Of a stretch of DNA of 64,000 nucleotides, positions 8,086-17,974 are shown in pieces (the stretch's first letter is position 1; every line of letters begins with the position of its first letter). This DNA is from Anabaena sp. PCC 7108 (GTDB taxonomy: Bacteria; Cyanobacteriota; Cyanobacteriia; Cyanobacteriales; Nostocaceae). The notes beneath the pieces were generated by a model that was not told where the DNA came from, did no database searches, and was given only the letters and a program-made list of their open reading frames with translations. Where the stretch lies: the NCBI RefSeq assembly GCF_000332135.1, contig NZ_KB235896.1:4766356-4830355 (forward strand), written 5' to 3'. Both the position numbers and the translations under genes were made by a program.

Positions 8086-10353
8086 ATGACACCGGATACA
8101 TTGATAACTCCAGAAACAATTGTCATAGATGGTAGAACTTTTACTCCCGCAGACCAAAAAGAGATTTCAGAATGGCCTTGTGTTGTCAGTCAAAGACCAC
8201 AACCAACCATCACAGTTAAAGATGATGATTTATTCCTAGTGACAGACACCATAGGGAATATCTCCGGTTGTTACCTTTATGGTAGTACTCCCAGCATGGG
8301 AATGTTTTGCCGTGATACCCGATTTTTGAGTCGTTTGGAGTTACAAATTGAAGGGCGATCGCCTATATTACTGAGTAGCAACGCTGACAAAGGATTTGCC
8401 CTCTCGGTTTTATGTACTAATCCTGATTTAGAGAATCGTTTTAAAGCTGATACTGTGGGTCTTCGTCGGGAAATTGTTCTCAATGGCGCATTATTTGAAG
8501 AAATAGAAGTTGCTAATTACAACACTACCAGCGTTAGTTTTGAACTCAGTCTTAGTTTTGATGCTGATTTTGTGGATTTATTTGAAGTCAGAGGTCATCA
8601 CAGACAAAAACAGGGAAGACTTTTACACCTAAATGAACCAATATCTGATGGTATTGTAGCTTCATTAACTCAAACCCAAGCCCATAAAGAAGAATCTCTC
8701 ACACTTGCATATCAGGGTTTAGACGGTTCGATTATGGAGTCTCTGATTCAATTTCAGCATCTGCAACCAAATCATTTCCACGGTTATACAGCAGTTTGGC
8801 GGCTAGAATTGGCGGCTCATGAAACTCAAAAGCTAGGTTATCGGTTGAATATGTTCACCGACAAGCAACCTAGTTCTACTATCAGTCCTGCGGCTACTTT
8901 AGCACAAGCAAAAGCCGCCGAATTAATGGAAGAGCAAAATTGGTTACACCAAATTACCCGGATTAGCTCAGATAAAAGTATTTTTAATCGCGTGATTTCA
9001 CGGGCTGAACAAGATATATATTTGTTACTTCAGTCTTTTGGCAAGCATAAAACTGTTTCGGCTGGAGTCCCTTGGTTTTCGACTTTGTTCGGACGGGATT
9101 CCATTATTACCGCTTCCCAAACCTTGATGTTAAACTCCCAAATTGCCAAAGAAACGCTGATACTATTGGCAAAATATCAAGGGAAAATCGAAGATGATTG
9201 GCGAGAAGAAGAACCAGGCAAAATTTTACATGAACTACGGTTAGGGGAAATGGCACGATGTCAAGAAATTCCCCATACACCCTACTACGGTACAGTTGAT
9301 GCCACTCCTCTATGGTTAATGTTGTATGCTGAATACTACAGTTGGACTCATGACCAAGAAACCCTGGAAGCACTGTGGCCTAATGCCTTAGCAGCTATGG
9401 ATTGGATTGATAAACAACTGCAAGAAACCGGCTATCTCAGTTATAATCGCAAATCTAAAGGTGGTTTGGTTAACCAAGGTTGGAAAGATTCTGGTGATTG
9501 TATTGTCAATCGGAAAGGGGAATTAGCTACTGGTTCAATTGCTTTGTGTGAAGTGCAAGCCTATGTCTATGCAGCAAAAAACCGCCTCGCAGAAATTGCT
9601 AAAATCCAACAACGCCCAGATTTAGCGGAACTTTGGCAAATAGAAGCGAGAAAACTGCGGGCTAAGTTTAATCAAGATTTTTGGTTAGAAGATGAAGATT
9701 TTTGTGCTTTAGCATTAGATGGAGAGGGTAAACCAGTTGATAGTATTACCTCTAATCCTGGCCATTGTTTGAATTTGGGGATATTTACCGCTGCCAAAGC
9801 CTATAGTGTGGCGGAAAGGTTGCGAGCGGGTGATATGTTTAATGGTTGGGGGATTAGAACTTTAAGTAGTTTGTCACCAGCTTATAATCCTATGGGTTAT
9901 CATACTGGTTCTGTTTGGCCTCATGATAATTCTATGATTGCAATGGGATTGCGATCGCTCGGTTTGATTGATCAAGCTTTGGAATTATTTCAAGGTTTGT
10001 TTAATATGACCAGTTACCAGTCTTATCAACGCCCTCCAGAACTGTTTTGCGGGTATGAAATGAATGGTGATAATGCACCTGTGCAGTATCCTGTGGCTTG
10101 TACTCCCCAAGCTTGGGCTACAGGGAGTATTTTTCAACTACTACAAATGATGGTGAATTTAGTTCCAGACGCGCAAAATAATTGTTTGCGAATTATTGAC
10201 CCTGCTTTACCAGAATCAATTAATCGCTTATCATTTCACAATTTGCGTGTTGGTGGCACAATTTTAGATTTAGAATTTGAACGAGTTGGTACTACTACTG
10301 CTTGTCGAGTTGCTAAAAAACGCGGTAATTTGCGCGTTGTGATTGAAGCATAA
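8086..10353 (+). CDS. amylo-alpha-1,6-glucosidase / glycogen-debranching-type protein
   Basis: A 755-residue cytosolic protein. The N-terminal part (about 45-260) matches the glycogen-debranching N-terminal beta domain (DTIGNISGCYLYGSTPSMG, MFCRDTRFLSRLEL). The C-terminal part is an (alpha/alpha)6 barrel with VPWFSTLFGRDSIITASQTL, YGTVDATPLWLML, the catalytic-side motif GYHTGSVWPHDNSMIAMGL and ELFCGYE. Members of this family are annotated as amylo-alpha-1,6-glucosidases that act on alpha-1,6 linkages, but the substrate of the cyanobacterial members is not firmly known. It stands alone, with no glg genes adjacent, and carries two HIP1 sites. Confidence 0.85.
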   Translation: MTPDTLITPETIVIDGRTFTPADQKEISEWPCVVSQRPQPTITVKDDDLFLVTDTIGNISGCYLYGSTPSMGMFCRDTRFLSRLELQIEGRSPILLSSNADKGFALSVLCTNPDLENRFKADTVGLRREIVLNGALFEEIEVANYNTTSVSFELSLSFDADFVDLFEVRGHHRQKQGRLLHLNEPISDGIVASLTQTQAHKEESLTLAYQGLDGSIMESLIQFQHLQPNHFHGYTAVWRLELAAHETQKLGYRLNMFTDKQPSSTISPAATLAQAKAAELMEEQNWLHQITRISSDKSIFNRVISRAEQDIYLLLQSFGKHKTVSAGVPWFSTLFGRDSIITASQTLMLNSQIAKETLILLAKYQGKIEDDWREEEPGKILHELRLGEMARCQEIPHTPYYGTVDATPLWLMLYAEYYSWTHDQETLEALWPNALAAMDWIDKQLQETGYLSYNRKSKGGLVNQGWKDSGDCIVNRKGELATGSIALCEVQAYVYAAKNRLAEIAKIQQRPDLAELWQIEARKLRAKFNQDFWLEDEDFCALALDGEGKPVDSITSNPGHCLNLGIFTAAKAYSVAERLRAGDMFNGWGIRTLSSLSPAYNPMGYHTGSVWPHDNSMIAMGLRSLGLIDQALELFQGLFNMTSYQSYQRPPELFCGYEMNGDNAPVQYPVACTPQAWATGSIFQLLQMMVNLVPDAQNNCLRIIDPALPESINRLSFHNLRVGGTILDLEFERVGTTTACRVAKKRGNLRVVIEA

Positions 10354-10881
10354 ATCTCGTCTGAATCAGGATTTAAGTAGGTTGGCGTTAAAAATTGTCG
10401 TTGGGATAAGGCAGGGTGCAGGGTGCAGGGGGAAAAGGGTTTTAGCCTTATTTACTTTTCTTTACACAGTTTGGTTTTATTCTGCCCACCTACTTACAAG
10501 ATTTGAGGATTTGCAGGATGGTTAGAAAATACATAATCAATAATTATGTTAATTTTTCATCCTCTTAATCCTTTCATCTTATTAATCCTGTTTCTCACAT
10601 TTAATGATTTACTTACAGGATGAGTAAAAAAATATTGTCAATCTTAATCCTGTTAATCCTTTAATCCTGGACATCCTGATATGGCTACGCCACGCTACGC
10701 CACGCCACGCCACGCTACGCCACGCTACGCCACGCTACGCCACGCTACGCCACGCTACGCTATCAGACAAAATAAATCATCAATCATCTTTTTAATAATT
10801 ATATAAACCCAAAAATAAGGGGTAAAGCACATTGCTAAACCCCTACACTCTTAAACAATCACGAATTATAATAATTACAAA
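10354..10881. other. repeat-rich intergenic region
   Basis: No gene seen. It holds a G-rich short repeat (gcagggtgcagggtgcaggg, 10412-10431), several copies of text like ttaatcctgttaatcctttaatcctg (10550-10670), and the tandem 10-bp array at 10681-10760. The text resembles the 416-500 region in the opposite orientation. Confidence 0.6.
10663..10769 (-). repeat. dispersed repeat, copy 2, with an expanded 10-bp tandem array
   Basis: Eight units of cacgctacgc (one variant cacgccacgc) run from about 10681 to 10760. The flanks atcctgatatggc and tatcagac are the reverse complement of the flanks of the repeat at 416-463. The expansion is therefore inside a dispersed element, which is consistent with replication slippage. 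Confidence 0.75.
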
Positions 10882-11202
10882 TTAGGCTCCTTCTGGACGA
10901 TCAATTTTCTGACCAGGAGAAGATTCATAAAGAGCATCCAATTGTTCCCGTGCATCTTCAACATTAATAGAACGCATGACTAACAGAGGTTCTTTAATCA
11001 TATTACCTGCACTGTCTAACAATTCAGGATGGGGTGCATACTGCTTTCTAGCTGCATAATAACCAAAGCCACCTGGTGATGATTGGTTAGTTGGATAAGT
11101 TCGTTCCCTATCAAAACTGAACATGATCAGATTACGAATTAAATTACCAACAGCTATAAATGCTAGAACTGTGAAAGCTAAAATGTAGAGTAGGTGTAGC
11201 AT
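10882..11202 (-). CDS. DUF2973 family protein
   Basis: A 106-residue protein with one N-terminal hydrophobic helix (MLHLLYILAFTVLAFIAVGN, residues 1-20) followed by a soluble tail. The start sequence and the charged tail with VMRSINVEDAREQLDALY match the cyanobacterial DUF2973 family of unknown function. It is probably a single-pass membrane protein. It lies 232 bases downstream of a DUF2605 gene on the same strand, a pairing that recurs in cyanobacteria (family knowledge), so the two may function together. The aggataa sequence just upstream of the ATG acts as a plausible ribosome binding site. Confidence 0.75.
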   Translation of the reverse strand: MLHLLYILAFTVLAFIAVGNLIRNLIMFSFDRERTYPTNQSSPGGFGYYAARKQYAPHPELLDSAGNMIKEPLLVMRSINVEDAREQLDALYESSPGQKIDRPEGA

Positions 11203-11434
11203 CGAATTATCCTCCAGGGCAACAAGTTTTAAAGCTTTATATCGTAGTGATTAACTTTCGCTCAATCATTTATGATGATGAGGAATGTTAAATTATCTAT
11301 TTGTGATGTGATATTTTGTAATCCTATTAAGATTACGGTAACATGGGCTACATTATTTTTTTATGAAAATAATGTTAAGGTTTCTTTCTTATCATTGCAA
11401 CTTATACACAGTTTCGTTACACAGAAAGTCACAG

Positions 11435-11746
11435 TTATTTTGACTGACGATAGCGCATCCCCACATTCCAACATTCGCTTACCAATTGATGCCAAGGCAT
11501 TACAGTTGCCATATCAATCCCGACTTGTTCATCAGTTGCAGCAAATAACATCTTTGCTGTGCTAAGTTCTGCTTGCGCTTGTTTAACTCGCTGTAACAAG
11601 TCAAATTGCTCTTCATCACTCATAAATTGGATTTTCTCATTTTCCAGTAGTTCAAGCGATTGCTCAAACCAATATTGAAAATCCTCTAACAATGGCTCCA
11701 AGACTGATTTGAGCAATTCAGTACTCGGTGGATTCGAGTCTCCCAT
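11435..11746 (-). CDS. DUF2605 family protein
   Basis: A 103-residue soluble protein, predicted mostly helical: STELLKSVLEPLLEDFQYWF, then a leucine-rich second helix region and MPWHQLVSECWNVGMRYR at the end. It fits the cyanobacterial DUF2605 family, whose function is unknown. It precedes the DUF2973 gene on the same strand and is divergent from thrS. No cofactor or catalytic motif is visible. Confidence 0.7.
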   Translation of the reverse strand: MGDSNPPSTELLKSVLEPLLEDFQYWFEQSLELLENEKIQFMSDEEQFDLLQRVKQAQAELSTAKMLFAATDEQVGIDMATVMPWHQLVSECWNVGMRYRQSK

Positions 11747-12138
11747 ATATGAAAAGCATATTTCCTAATTTCTTTTTAATATTAACGTTATTTACGAATC
11801 TTAACAATTAATTCATAATTTTCCATCAATATGGCCAAGAAGAGAAGAAATCTGTAACTTGAGATACTATACACAATTATATAAATTTGGCAATAGGCTT
11901 GCAAAGCTCTCTGGGAGTAAGCGGACATATGTCTAAAGGAATAAATCAACCACACAGAAAAATCATCTATCTAAAATTTTTCTGCGTTAATCAGCGCACA
12001 GAATTCTGCTCCCAGACTTTTGTAAACAGCCTGTGGTTGGGCTAAATTAGGAGAAACCATAGCCAGTGGACTATCATCTTGTAAAGATATTTTTTGTCAA
12101 CTTTATTTTTAATCACTTCGCCAAAAGTTTAACAGCCG
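11747..12138. other. divergent intergenic region between DUF2605 and thrS
   Basis: Noncoding for the most part. On the minus strand a stop-free stretch of about 40 codons (roughly 11975-12095, text DSPLAMVSPNLAQ) might be the end of a lost gene but is within chance length. The leader of thrS must lie here; no clear promoter or T-box-like structure was recognised. Confidence 0.3.
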
Positions 12139-13959
12139 ATGTCGCCAAATCAAGAAACCCAACCAGCCGAAAAAATCTATTTACCCCGCACCAGTGAATC
12201 AGAAACATTAAAAAAGATTCGCCACACAGCTTCCCATATCATGGCAATGGCAGTACAAAAGCTGTTTCCCAAGGCGCAAGTCACAATTGGCCCCTGGATT
12301 GAAAATGGGTTTTATTATGACTTTGATAGTCCAGAACCCTTCAGCGACAAAGATTTGAAAGCCATTCAAAAAGAAATGGTGAAAATAATTAATCGCAAAT
12401 TGCCATTAATTCGGGAAGAAGTCAGCCGCGAAGAAGCCCAAAGCCGCATTGAAGCGATTAAAGAACCTTATAAACTGGAAATTCTTGGAGATATCAAACA
12501 AGAACCGATCACAATTTACCATTTAGGAGATCAATGGTGGGATTTGTGCGCCGGTCCTCATTTGGAAAATACCAGTGAAATCAACCCCAAAGCTCTAGAA
12601 TTAGAAAGCGTCGCTGGTGCTTATTGGCGTGGAGATGAAACCAAAGCCCAATTACAGCGCATTTACGCCACAGCTTGGGAAACTCCCGAACAACTAGCAG
12701 AGTACAAACGCCGCAAACAAGAAGCTTTACGCCGCGACCATCGTAAACTGGGTAAAGAACTAGGATTATTTATCTTTTCCGATTTAGTCGGTCCTGGTTT
12801 ACCTTTGTGGACTCCGAAAGGAACTTTGTTAAGGACGATTTTAGAAGACTTCCTCAAAAAAGAACAATTAAAACGAGGTTATTTACCTGTAGTTACTCCT
12901 CATATTGCCAGAGTTGATTTATTTAAAACATCTGGACACTGGCAAAAATACAAAGAAGATATGTTTCCTTTAATGGCTGAAGATGAGGAAGCAAAAGCGC
13001 TAGAACAGGGTTTTGCCCTTAAACCAATGAACTGCCCTTTCCATATCCAAATATACAAGAGTGAATTACGCTCTTATCGGGAATTACCGATGCGTTTGGC
13101 GGAATTTGGTACAGTTTACCGTTATGAACAATCGGGAGAATTGGGTGGTTTAACCAGAGTGCGCGGTTTTACTGTTGATGATTCTCATTTATTCGTTACT
13201 CCCGAACAGCTAGACAGTGAATTTCTGAATGTTGTAGATTTGATTTTGTCGGTGTTTGGAAGTCTGCAACTGAAGAATTTTAAAGCCAGACTCAGTTTCC
13301 GAGATCCTGCTAGTGATAAGTATATTGGTTCTGATGAAGCTTGGGATAAAGCCGAAGGTGCGATTCGTCGCGCTGTGGAACAATTGGGAATGGATTATTT
13401 TGAAGGGATTGGGGAAGCGGCTTTCTATGGACCGAAGCTTGATTTTATCTTCAGTGATGCTTTGGAACGGGAATGGCAATTGGGAACTGTGCAGGTAGAT
13501 TATAATTTACCCGAACGGTTTGATTTAGAATACGTGGCTGAAGATGGTTCCCGCAAACGTCCAGTCATGATTCACCGCGCACCGTTTGGTTCTTTGGAAC
13601 GGTTAATTGGGATTTTGATTGAAGAGTACGCAGGTGATTTTCCCTTGTGGTTAGCACCTGTGCAAATCAGGTTATTACCTGTAAGTGATCTTCAGTTAGA
13701 TTTTACCAAAGAGGTAGTAGGGAAGATGGTTGCGTTGGGTATTCGTGCGGAAGTGGATACGAGTGGCGATCGCTTGGGTAAGTTGATTCGCAACGCCGAA
13801 AAGGATAAAATACCTGTAATGGCGGTGGTTGGTGCCAAGGAAGTGGAAACCAACAGCTTGAGTATCCGCACCCGTGCTTCTGGGGAATTGGGTGCGATAA
13901 CGGTAGATGAGGTTGTGGATAAAATGCAGGAAGCGATTACTAACTTTAGCAACTTCTAA
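12139..13959 (+). CDS. thrS: threonyl-tRNA synthetase without TGS domain
   Basis: A 606-residue class II aminoacyl-tRNA synthetase that charges tRNA-Thr. The N-terminal TGS domain is absent: the protein starts directly with the editing domain, whose HxxxH (HTASH, about 30-34) and CAGPH (about 139) residues are present, so editing of mischarged Ser-tRNA should work. The catalytic core has motif 2 around YRYEQSGELGGLTRVRGF, the zinc ligands in MNCPFH and MIHRAPFGS, and motif 3 in FGSLERLIGILIEEY. An anticodon-binding domain follows (about 505-600). Cyanobacteria such as Anabaena can carry two thrS copies, one under Zur control (literature knowledge). Which of the two this corresponds to cannot be decided here. 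Confidence 0.95.
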   Translation: MSPNQETQPAEKIYLPRTSESETLKKIRHTASHIMAMAVQKLFPKAQVTIGPWIENGFYYDFDSPEPFSDKDLKAIQKEMVKIINRKLPLIREEVSREEAQSRIEAIKEPYKLEILGDIKQEPITIYHLGDQWWDLCAGPHLENTSEINPKALELESVAGAYWRGDETKAQLQRIYATAWETPEQLAEYKRRKQEALRRDHRKLGKELGLFIFSDLVGPGLPLWTPKGTLLRTILEDFLKKEQLKRGYLPVVTPHIARVDLFKTSGHWQKYKEDMFPLMAEDEEAKALEQGFALKPMNCPFHIQIYKSELRSYRELPMRLAEFGTVYRYEQSGELGGLTRVRGFTVDDSHLFVTPEQLDSEFLNVVDLILSVFGSLQLKNFKARLSFRDPASDKYIGSDEAWDKAEGAIRRAVEQLGMDYFEGIGEAAFYGPKLDFIFSDALEREWQLGTVQVDYNLPERFDLEYVAEDGSRKRPVMIHRAPFGSLERLIGILIEEYAGDFPLWLAPVQIRLLPVSDLQLDFTKEVVGKMVALGIRAEVDTSGDRLGKLIRNAEKDKIPVMAVVGAKEVETNSLSIRTRASGELGAITVDEVVDKMQEAITNFSNF

Positions 13960-13967
13960 AAAAAGTA

Positions 13968-13987
13968 GGCTGGGGTAATTCCCAGCC
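13968..13987. terminator. GC-rich hairpin after thrS
   Basis: GGCTGGG (13968-13974) and CCCAGCC (13981-13987) form a 7-bp stem with a 6-nt loop just beyond the thrS stop. It lacks a downstream T-tract on the plus strand but has an A-run on its left side, so it may act in either direction or simply protect the mRNA end. Confidence 0.45.
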
Positions 13988-14139
13988 CCAAAATAAACTC
14001 ACTCAAAATCAAATTATGAGTACCACAAAAGATAAAATATAATCTCTTTTACAGCCACTGCCAGATGATTGTTCAATTGCAAAACACCCAATAAATACGC
14101 CATAATAAAAGTATCTATAGACTCAAATAGTAATTAATT

Positions 14140-14355
14140 ATGAAAAAAATAGAACTGGAACTAGATCAAGAAACTTATGACAAAATACAACAACTAACCC
14201 AAACTCATCATTGTCAACTCTCAGACCTAATTAAAGCAATGATTGAGCAACTGACTCAACCAGAAATTCTCAACGATTCATTTATTGGCAAATGGTCGAA
14301 TGATGCAGAGTTAGTAGATCAACTAATTGAAGATATGTTACAACATAGAATCTAA
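14140..14355 (+). CDS. ribbon-helix-helix-like antitoxin of a VapBC-type pair
   Basis: A 71-residue protein starting MKKIELELDQETYDKIQQL, a beta strand followed by a helix as in CopG/RHH DNA-binding domains, then a second helix (LSDLIKAMIEQL) and an acidic C-terminal tail suited to bind a toxin. It is followed after 17 bases by a PIN-domain toxin gene. By analogy with VapBC systems it should neutralise the toxin and repress its own promoter. Assignment to the antitoxin role rests mainly on this gene order. Confidence 0.7.
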   Translation: MKKIELELDQETYDKIQQLTQTHHCQLSDLIKAMIEQLTQPEILNDSFIGKWSNDAELVDQLIEDMLQHRI

Positions 14356-14372
14356 GAAATGCTACTTCGACA

Positions 14373-14795
14373 GTGAAAAATAAAACTTTAATTGATACAG
14401 ATATTTTTTCGGAAATTCGTAAAGGTAAAAATCCCCAAGTCATAGCTAAAGCTATTGCCTATAAAACCGTCTTTAAACATTATACTATCTCTGTAATTAC
14501 AGTTACTGAAATCATAAAAGGATGGAGAAAATTAAACCGGAATGACCGAATTCAGGAGTTTTTAATAGATTTACCGCAAATGGAAATCTTACCTTTAGAA
14601 CAAAAAAGTGCTGAATTATCTGGACTGATTCATGCTGATTTAGAAAAAACTGGACAACCGATAGGATTAGCAGATGTATTAATTGCCTCAATTGCCATAG
14701 AAAATAATTTAATTTTAGTTACAGGAAATTCTAAACATTATCAAAAAATTCAATCATTAGGTTATCCTTTACAATTAGACAATTGGAGAGATTAA
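14373..14795 (+). CDS. PIN-domain ribonuclease toxin, VapC-like
   Basis: A 140-residue PIN-domain protein with a GTG start. Acidic active-site residues are visible: the first aspartates in LIDTDIFSEI (residues 6-15), a glutamate in VTEIIKG, an aspartate in GLADVLIASIA and the final region LILVTGNSKHY. VapC toxins cleave tRNA or rRNA and stop translation. The gene is intact and of normal length. It is preceded by the RHH antitoxin gene and followed by the decayed DUF29 gene, typical of an accessory spot. Confidence 0.8.
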   Translation: MKNKTLIDTDIFSEIRKGKNPQVIAKAIAYKTVFKHYTISVITVTEIIKGWRKLNRNDRIQEFLIDLPQMEILPLEQKSAELSGLIHADLEKTGQPIGLADVLIASIAIENNLILVTGNSKHYQKIQSLGYPLQLDNWRD

Positions 14796-14808
14796 TACGA
14801 ATTTATAC

Positions 14809-15123
14809 TCAGCAAAATTCCAAACAAAATTTTTCACTCAAAAGCACATCAACATTCAGGCTAAACTTCCACAAATCAGGAAACTCAATTTGAGGATAAT
14901 CTTCCCTAACTTCCATCAGTGCCTCTTCCCAAGCTTGATCTAAAACTTCTGAAAAATATCGCTTCAGACTAGGAGATTGTTTGAGAATAATTCTTAACTA
15001 GCGACGTTGTTCTCGAATCGTCACTTCCCAGCCACGATGATCATACTCACTATTTGTCATGGATTTAATGGTGCGTCTGATAGTCCATTTTAGAGCATCA
15101 GGCAGATAAAGGCGTTTGTTAAT
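14809..15123 (-). pseudogene. DUF29 family protein, decayed
   Basis: The minus strand reads INKRLYLPDALKWTIRRTIK, then WEVTIREQRR, an in-frame TAG (14998-15000), then LRIILKQSPSLKRYFSEVLD and QAWEEALMEVRED to a TGA at 14809-14811. The QR..L..IL..SPSLK pattern and the tail match the C-terminal half of DUF29 proteins, frequent in cyanobacteria. The N-terminal part is missing and the frame is broken by the stop, so this is a relic. Confidence 0.7.
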
Positions 15124-15258
15124 CTACTCAATCCTAAGCATAAGATTTATTTAGGTATATATTCTTTTATGCCAACCTGGGGTAAAAACTTATGAAGAAA
15201 TTGTTACAAAGTTTAGTACAATGACATCATTCACCAATAAGTATTTTTTCCTATTGAC

Positions 15259-16926
15259 ATGATAGCGGCTCAATTTCCTTGGCTTACCGCGATTGTCCTA
15301 TTTCCACTTTTGGCATCCTTTCTCATCCCTGTATTGCCTGATAAAGACGGCAAACTTGTCCGATGGTATGCACTGGGCGTAGGTATCGCCGATTTTGGTT
15401 TAATGTGTTACGCCTTTTGGAAGCATTACGATGCCAGTAGTGCCAGTTTTCAACTTGTAGAAAGTTATGTCTGGATGCCTCAGTTAGGTTTGAACTGGGC
15501 AGTTTCTGTTGATGGTCTTTCCGTCCCGCTGGTACTTTTAGCTGGATTTGTTACCACCCTGGCGATTTTTTCGGCTTGGCAAGTTGACCGCAGACCAAAG
15601 CTTTTCTATTTTCTCATGCTTGTGTTGTATTCTGCACAGGTTGGGGTGTTTGTCGCCCAAGACTTGCTGTTATTTTTCATCATGTGGGAAGTCGAACTGA
15701 TTCCCGTATATTTACTAGTCTGCATTTGGGGTGGACAACGGCGACGCTACGCAGCTACAAAATTTTTAATTTATACTGCCGCCGCTTCTATATTTATTTT
15801 AGTCGCAGCCTTAGCAATGGGGCTATATGGTGGGGGAAATGTCACCTTTGATATTGCAGAACTTGCACAGAAAGAATATCCCCTGACTCTCCAACTGCTA
15901 CTGTATGCTGGGCTATTAATTGCCTTTGGTGTCAAACTTGCTATTTTTCCCTTCCATACTTGGCTACCGGATGCCCACGGTGAAGCATCTTCTCCCGTAT
16001 CGATGATTTTGGCAGGTGTTTTATTAAAAATGGGTGGATACGGACTGATTCGCCTCAATCTTGAACTTCTTGCTGATGCACATATTTACTTTGCACCAGT
16101 TCTTGCCATTCTCGGTGTTGTGAATATTATCTATGGTGCATTAAACTCTTTTGCCCAAACGAATATGAAACGGCGTTTGGCTAATTCGTCAATTTCCCAC
16201 ATGGGGTTTGTACTTCTCGGAATTGCGTCTTTTACAGATTTGGGTATTAACGGCGCAATGTTGCAAATGATATCTCATGGTTTGATTGCTTCGGTGTTAT
16301 TCTTCTTGGCAGGTGTAACTTACGATCGCTCTCGGACGATGGTAATGGCAGATATGGGTGGTATTGGTCAAGCGATGCCGAAGGTATTTGCCCTCTTTAC
16401 AATGGGTGCAATGGCATCTTTGGCTTTACCGGGAATGAGTGGCTTTGTCGGTGAACTTTCGGTTTTTGTGGGGATGACAACTAGCGATGTTTACACTTCC
16501 ACCTTCTGTACCGTTACCGTTTTCCTAGCCGCAGTGGGAGTTATCCTCACACCAATCTATCTGCTTTCCATGCTGAGACAGGTATTTTATGGTTCTGGTG
16601 CAGACCTAATCTGTGATATTAACAATGCAAGTTTTGAGAATCAGGAAGATGAAGGAACGGCTTGTTTTGGTACAGATTGTCTCCTACCTACGGAAACTGT
16701 ATATACTGATGCCAGACCTCGTGAAGTGTTTATTGCCGCCTCTTTTCTAGTGCTGATTATTGGGATTGGTTTCTATCCGAAAGTGGCTATGCAAATGTAC
16801 GATGCGAAGACTGTAGCCATTAATGCTCATGTTCGCCAGTCTTATAGTATTGTTGCCCAAAGCAATCCCCGCATCTATGCCAATAGTTTGTTGGTTCCAA
16901 AATTATCAGAGGCTGAGGAAATTTAA
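15259..16926 (+). CDS. ndhD: NAD(P)H-quinone oxidoreductase chain 4 (NdhD), copy A
   Basis: A 555-residue, highly hydrophobic membrane subunit of the NDH-1 complex, an antiporter-like proton-pumping subunit of thylakoid respiration and cyclic electron flow. The family core is clear: [12 protein letters not shown] with the conserved glutamate, then [20 protein letters not shown], the HMGF loop, and GMSGFVGEL. Compared with the second copy at 19023-20627, it has an extra cysteine-containing insertion of about 20 residues after LRQVFYGSG (about residue 450: [19 protein letters not shown]). Both copies look like NdhD1/D2-type (respiratory) rather than the CO2-uptake NdhD3/D4 type, but this needs a tree. 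It is a single gene upstream of thrB. Confidence 0.92.
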   Translation: MIAAQFPWLTAIVLFPLLASFLIPVLPDKDGKLVRWYALGVGIADFGLMCYAFWKHYDASSASFQLVESYVWMPQLGLNWAVSVDGLSVPLVLLAGFVTTLAIFSAWQVDRRPKLFYFLMLVLYSAQVGVFVAQDLLLFFIMWEVELIPVYLLVCIWGGQRRRYAATKFLIYTAAASIFILVAALAMGLYGGGNVTFDIAELAQKEYPLTLQLLLYAGLLIAFGVKLAIFPFHTWLPDAHGEASSPVSMILAGVLLKMGGYGLIRLNLELLADAHIYFAPVLAILGVVNIIYGALNSFAQTNMKRRLANSSISHMGFVLLGIASFTDLGINGAMLQMISHGLIASVLFFLAGVTYDRSRTMVMADMGGIGQAMPKVFALFTMGAMASLALPGMSGFVGELSVFVGMTTSDVYTSTFCTVTVFLAAVGVILTPIYLLSMLRQVFYGSGADLICDINNASFENQEDEGTACFGTDCLLPTETVYTDARPREVFIAASFLVLIIGIGFYPKVAMQMYDAKTVAINAHVRQSYSIVAQSNPRIYANSLLVPKLSEAEEI

Positions 16927-16950
16927 ATAAAGGGTTAAGGCGATCGCTTT

Positions 16951-16998
16951 CTCACATTTACCACGAACAAGCGATCGCTCCCTCAAATGTGAGTTTTA
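16951..16998 (+). terminator. hairpin between ndhD and thrB containing a HIP1 site
   Basis: CTCACATTT (16951-16959) pairs with AAATGTGAG (16985-16993), followed by TTTTAG. The loop carries GCGATCGC (about 16971) and another HIP1 copy lies just before the stem. The structure could end ndhD transcription, but the T-tract is short. Confidence 0.45.
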
Positions 16999-17055
16999 GC
17001 AACAACTGAACCCTTAACATGAGATGCTAGTGGATCGATTAGTGAGTATTGACAG

Positions 17056-17970
17056 ATGTCTTTGGTTTCTACTGTTACGGTTAAAGTCCCTGCGACAACG
17101 GCAAATTTGGGGCCAGGTTTTGACTGCATCGGTGCAGCCTTAAAACTGTATAACGAATTTAAGTTTACTTGTCTGGATAGCGGTGGTTTAATTATTCAAG
17201 TCTCTGGTGCAGAAGCGGAAAAGGTGCAAACTGATGAGAGTAATCTTCTGTATCAGGCTTTTGTAAAGTTATATAGTTATATAGATCAAACGCCGCCAGC
17301 GGTGAAAATAGAAATTAAATTAGGTGTACCACTGGCGCGGGGTTTAGGTAGTTCTGCGACTGCAATTGTCGGGGGGTTGGTGGCTGCAAATCAGTTAGCT
17401 GGTTCACATTTATCTGAGTTGCAGGTGATGGAATTAGCGATCGCTATGGAGGGACATCCTGATAATGTAGTCCCAGCTTTATTAGGGGGATGTCGTCTGG
17501 CTGCTACTAGCAAAACAGGTTGGGAAATTTGTGATATTACCTGGCATCGGCATATAGTAACAGTACTAGCAATTCCTGATTTTGAGTTGTCAACCTCAGA
17601 AGCACGGCGAGTTTTACCAACAGAGGTAAGTCGTGGAGATGCGATTTTCAATACTGCCCATTTTGGTTTATTGTTGCGGGGTTTGGCAACTAATCGGGAA
17701 GAATGGTTAAAAGCAGCTTTACAAGATAAGTTACATCAGCCTTATCGTCAAGCTTTAATTCCTGGTTACGATGATGTGGCTGTTGCAGCTATGGCTGCTG
17801 GTGCTTATGGCATGGTAATTAGTGGCGCGGGTCCCACACTTTTAGCCTTAACCGATGCCACACATACATATGAAGTATTGACAGCGATGTCCAATGCTTG
17901 GAAACAAGCCGGAATTAAATGTACTGTGCGATCGCTCGCCCTCGATACTCAAGGGGCAACTATATTGTAA
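17056..17970 (+). CDS. thrB: homoserine kinase
   Basis: A 304-residue GHMP-family kinase that phosphorylates L-homoserine in threonine synthesis. The N-terminal KVPATTANLGPGFDCIGAAL and the ATP-binding motif VPLARGLGSSATAIVGG (about 92-108) are diagnostic, and the C-terminal VISGAGPTLLAL is the third GHMP motif. Length is normal. It sits between the two ndhD copies, with no other threonine gene nearby. Its 3' end is followed at once by a large repeat array. Confidence 0.95.
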   Translation: MSLVSTVTVKVPATTANLGPGFDCIGAALKLYNEFKFTCLDSGGLIIQVSGAEAEKVQTDESNLLYQAFVKLYSYIDQTPPAVKIEIKLGVPLARGLGSSATAIVGGLVAANQLAGSHLSELQVMELAIAMEGHPDNVVPALLGGCRLAATSKTGWEICDITWHRHIVTVLAIPDFELSTSEARRVLPTEVSRGDAIFNTAHFGLLLRGLATNREEWLKAALQDKLHQPYRQALIPGYDDVAVAAMAAGAYGMVISGAGPTLLALTDATHTYEVLTAMSNAWKQAGIKCTVRSLALDTQGATIL

Positions 17971-17974
17971 CTGG

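Noticed and set aside
11272-11565. 97-codon plus-strand frame
   Set aside because: It runs antisense into the DUF2605 gene and has no coding character outside that shadow.
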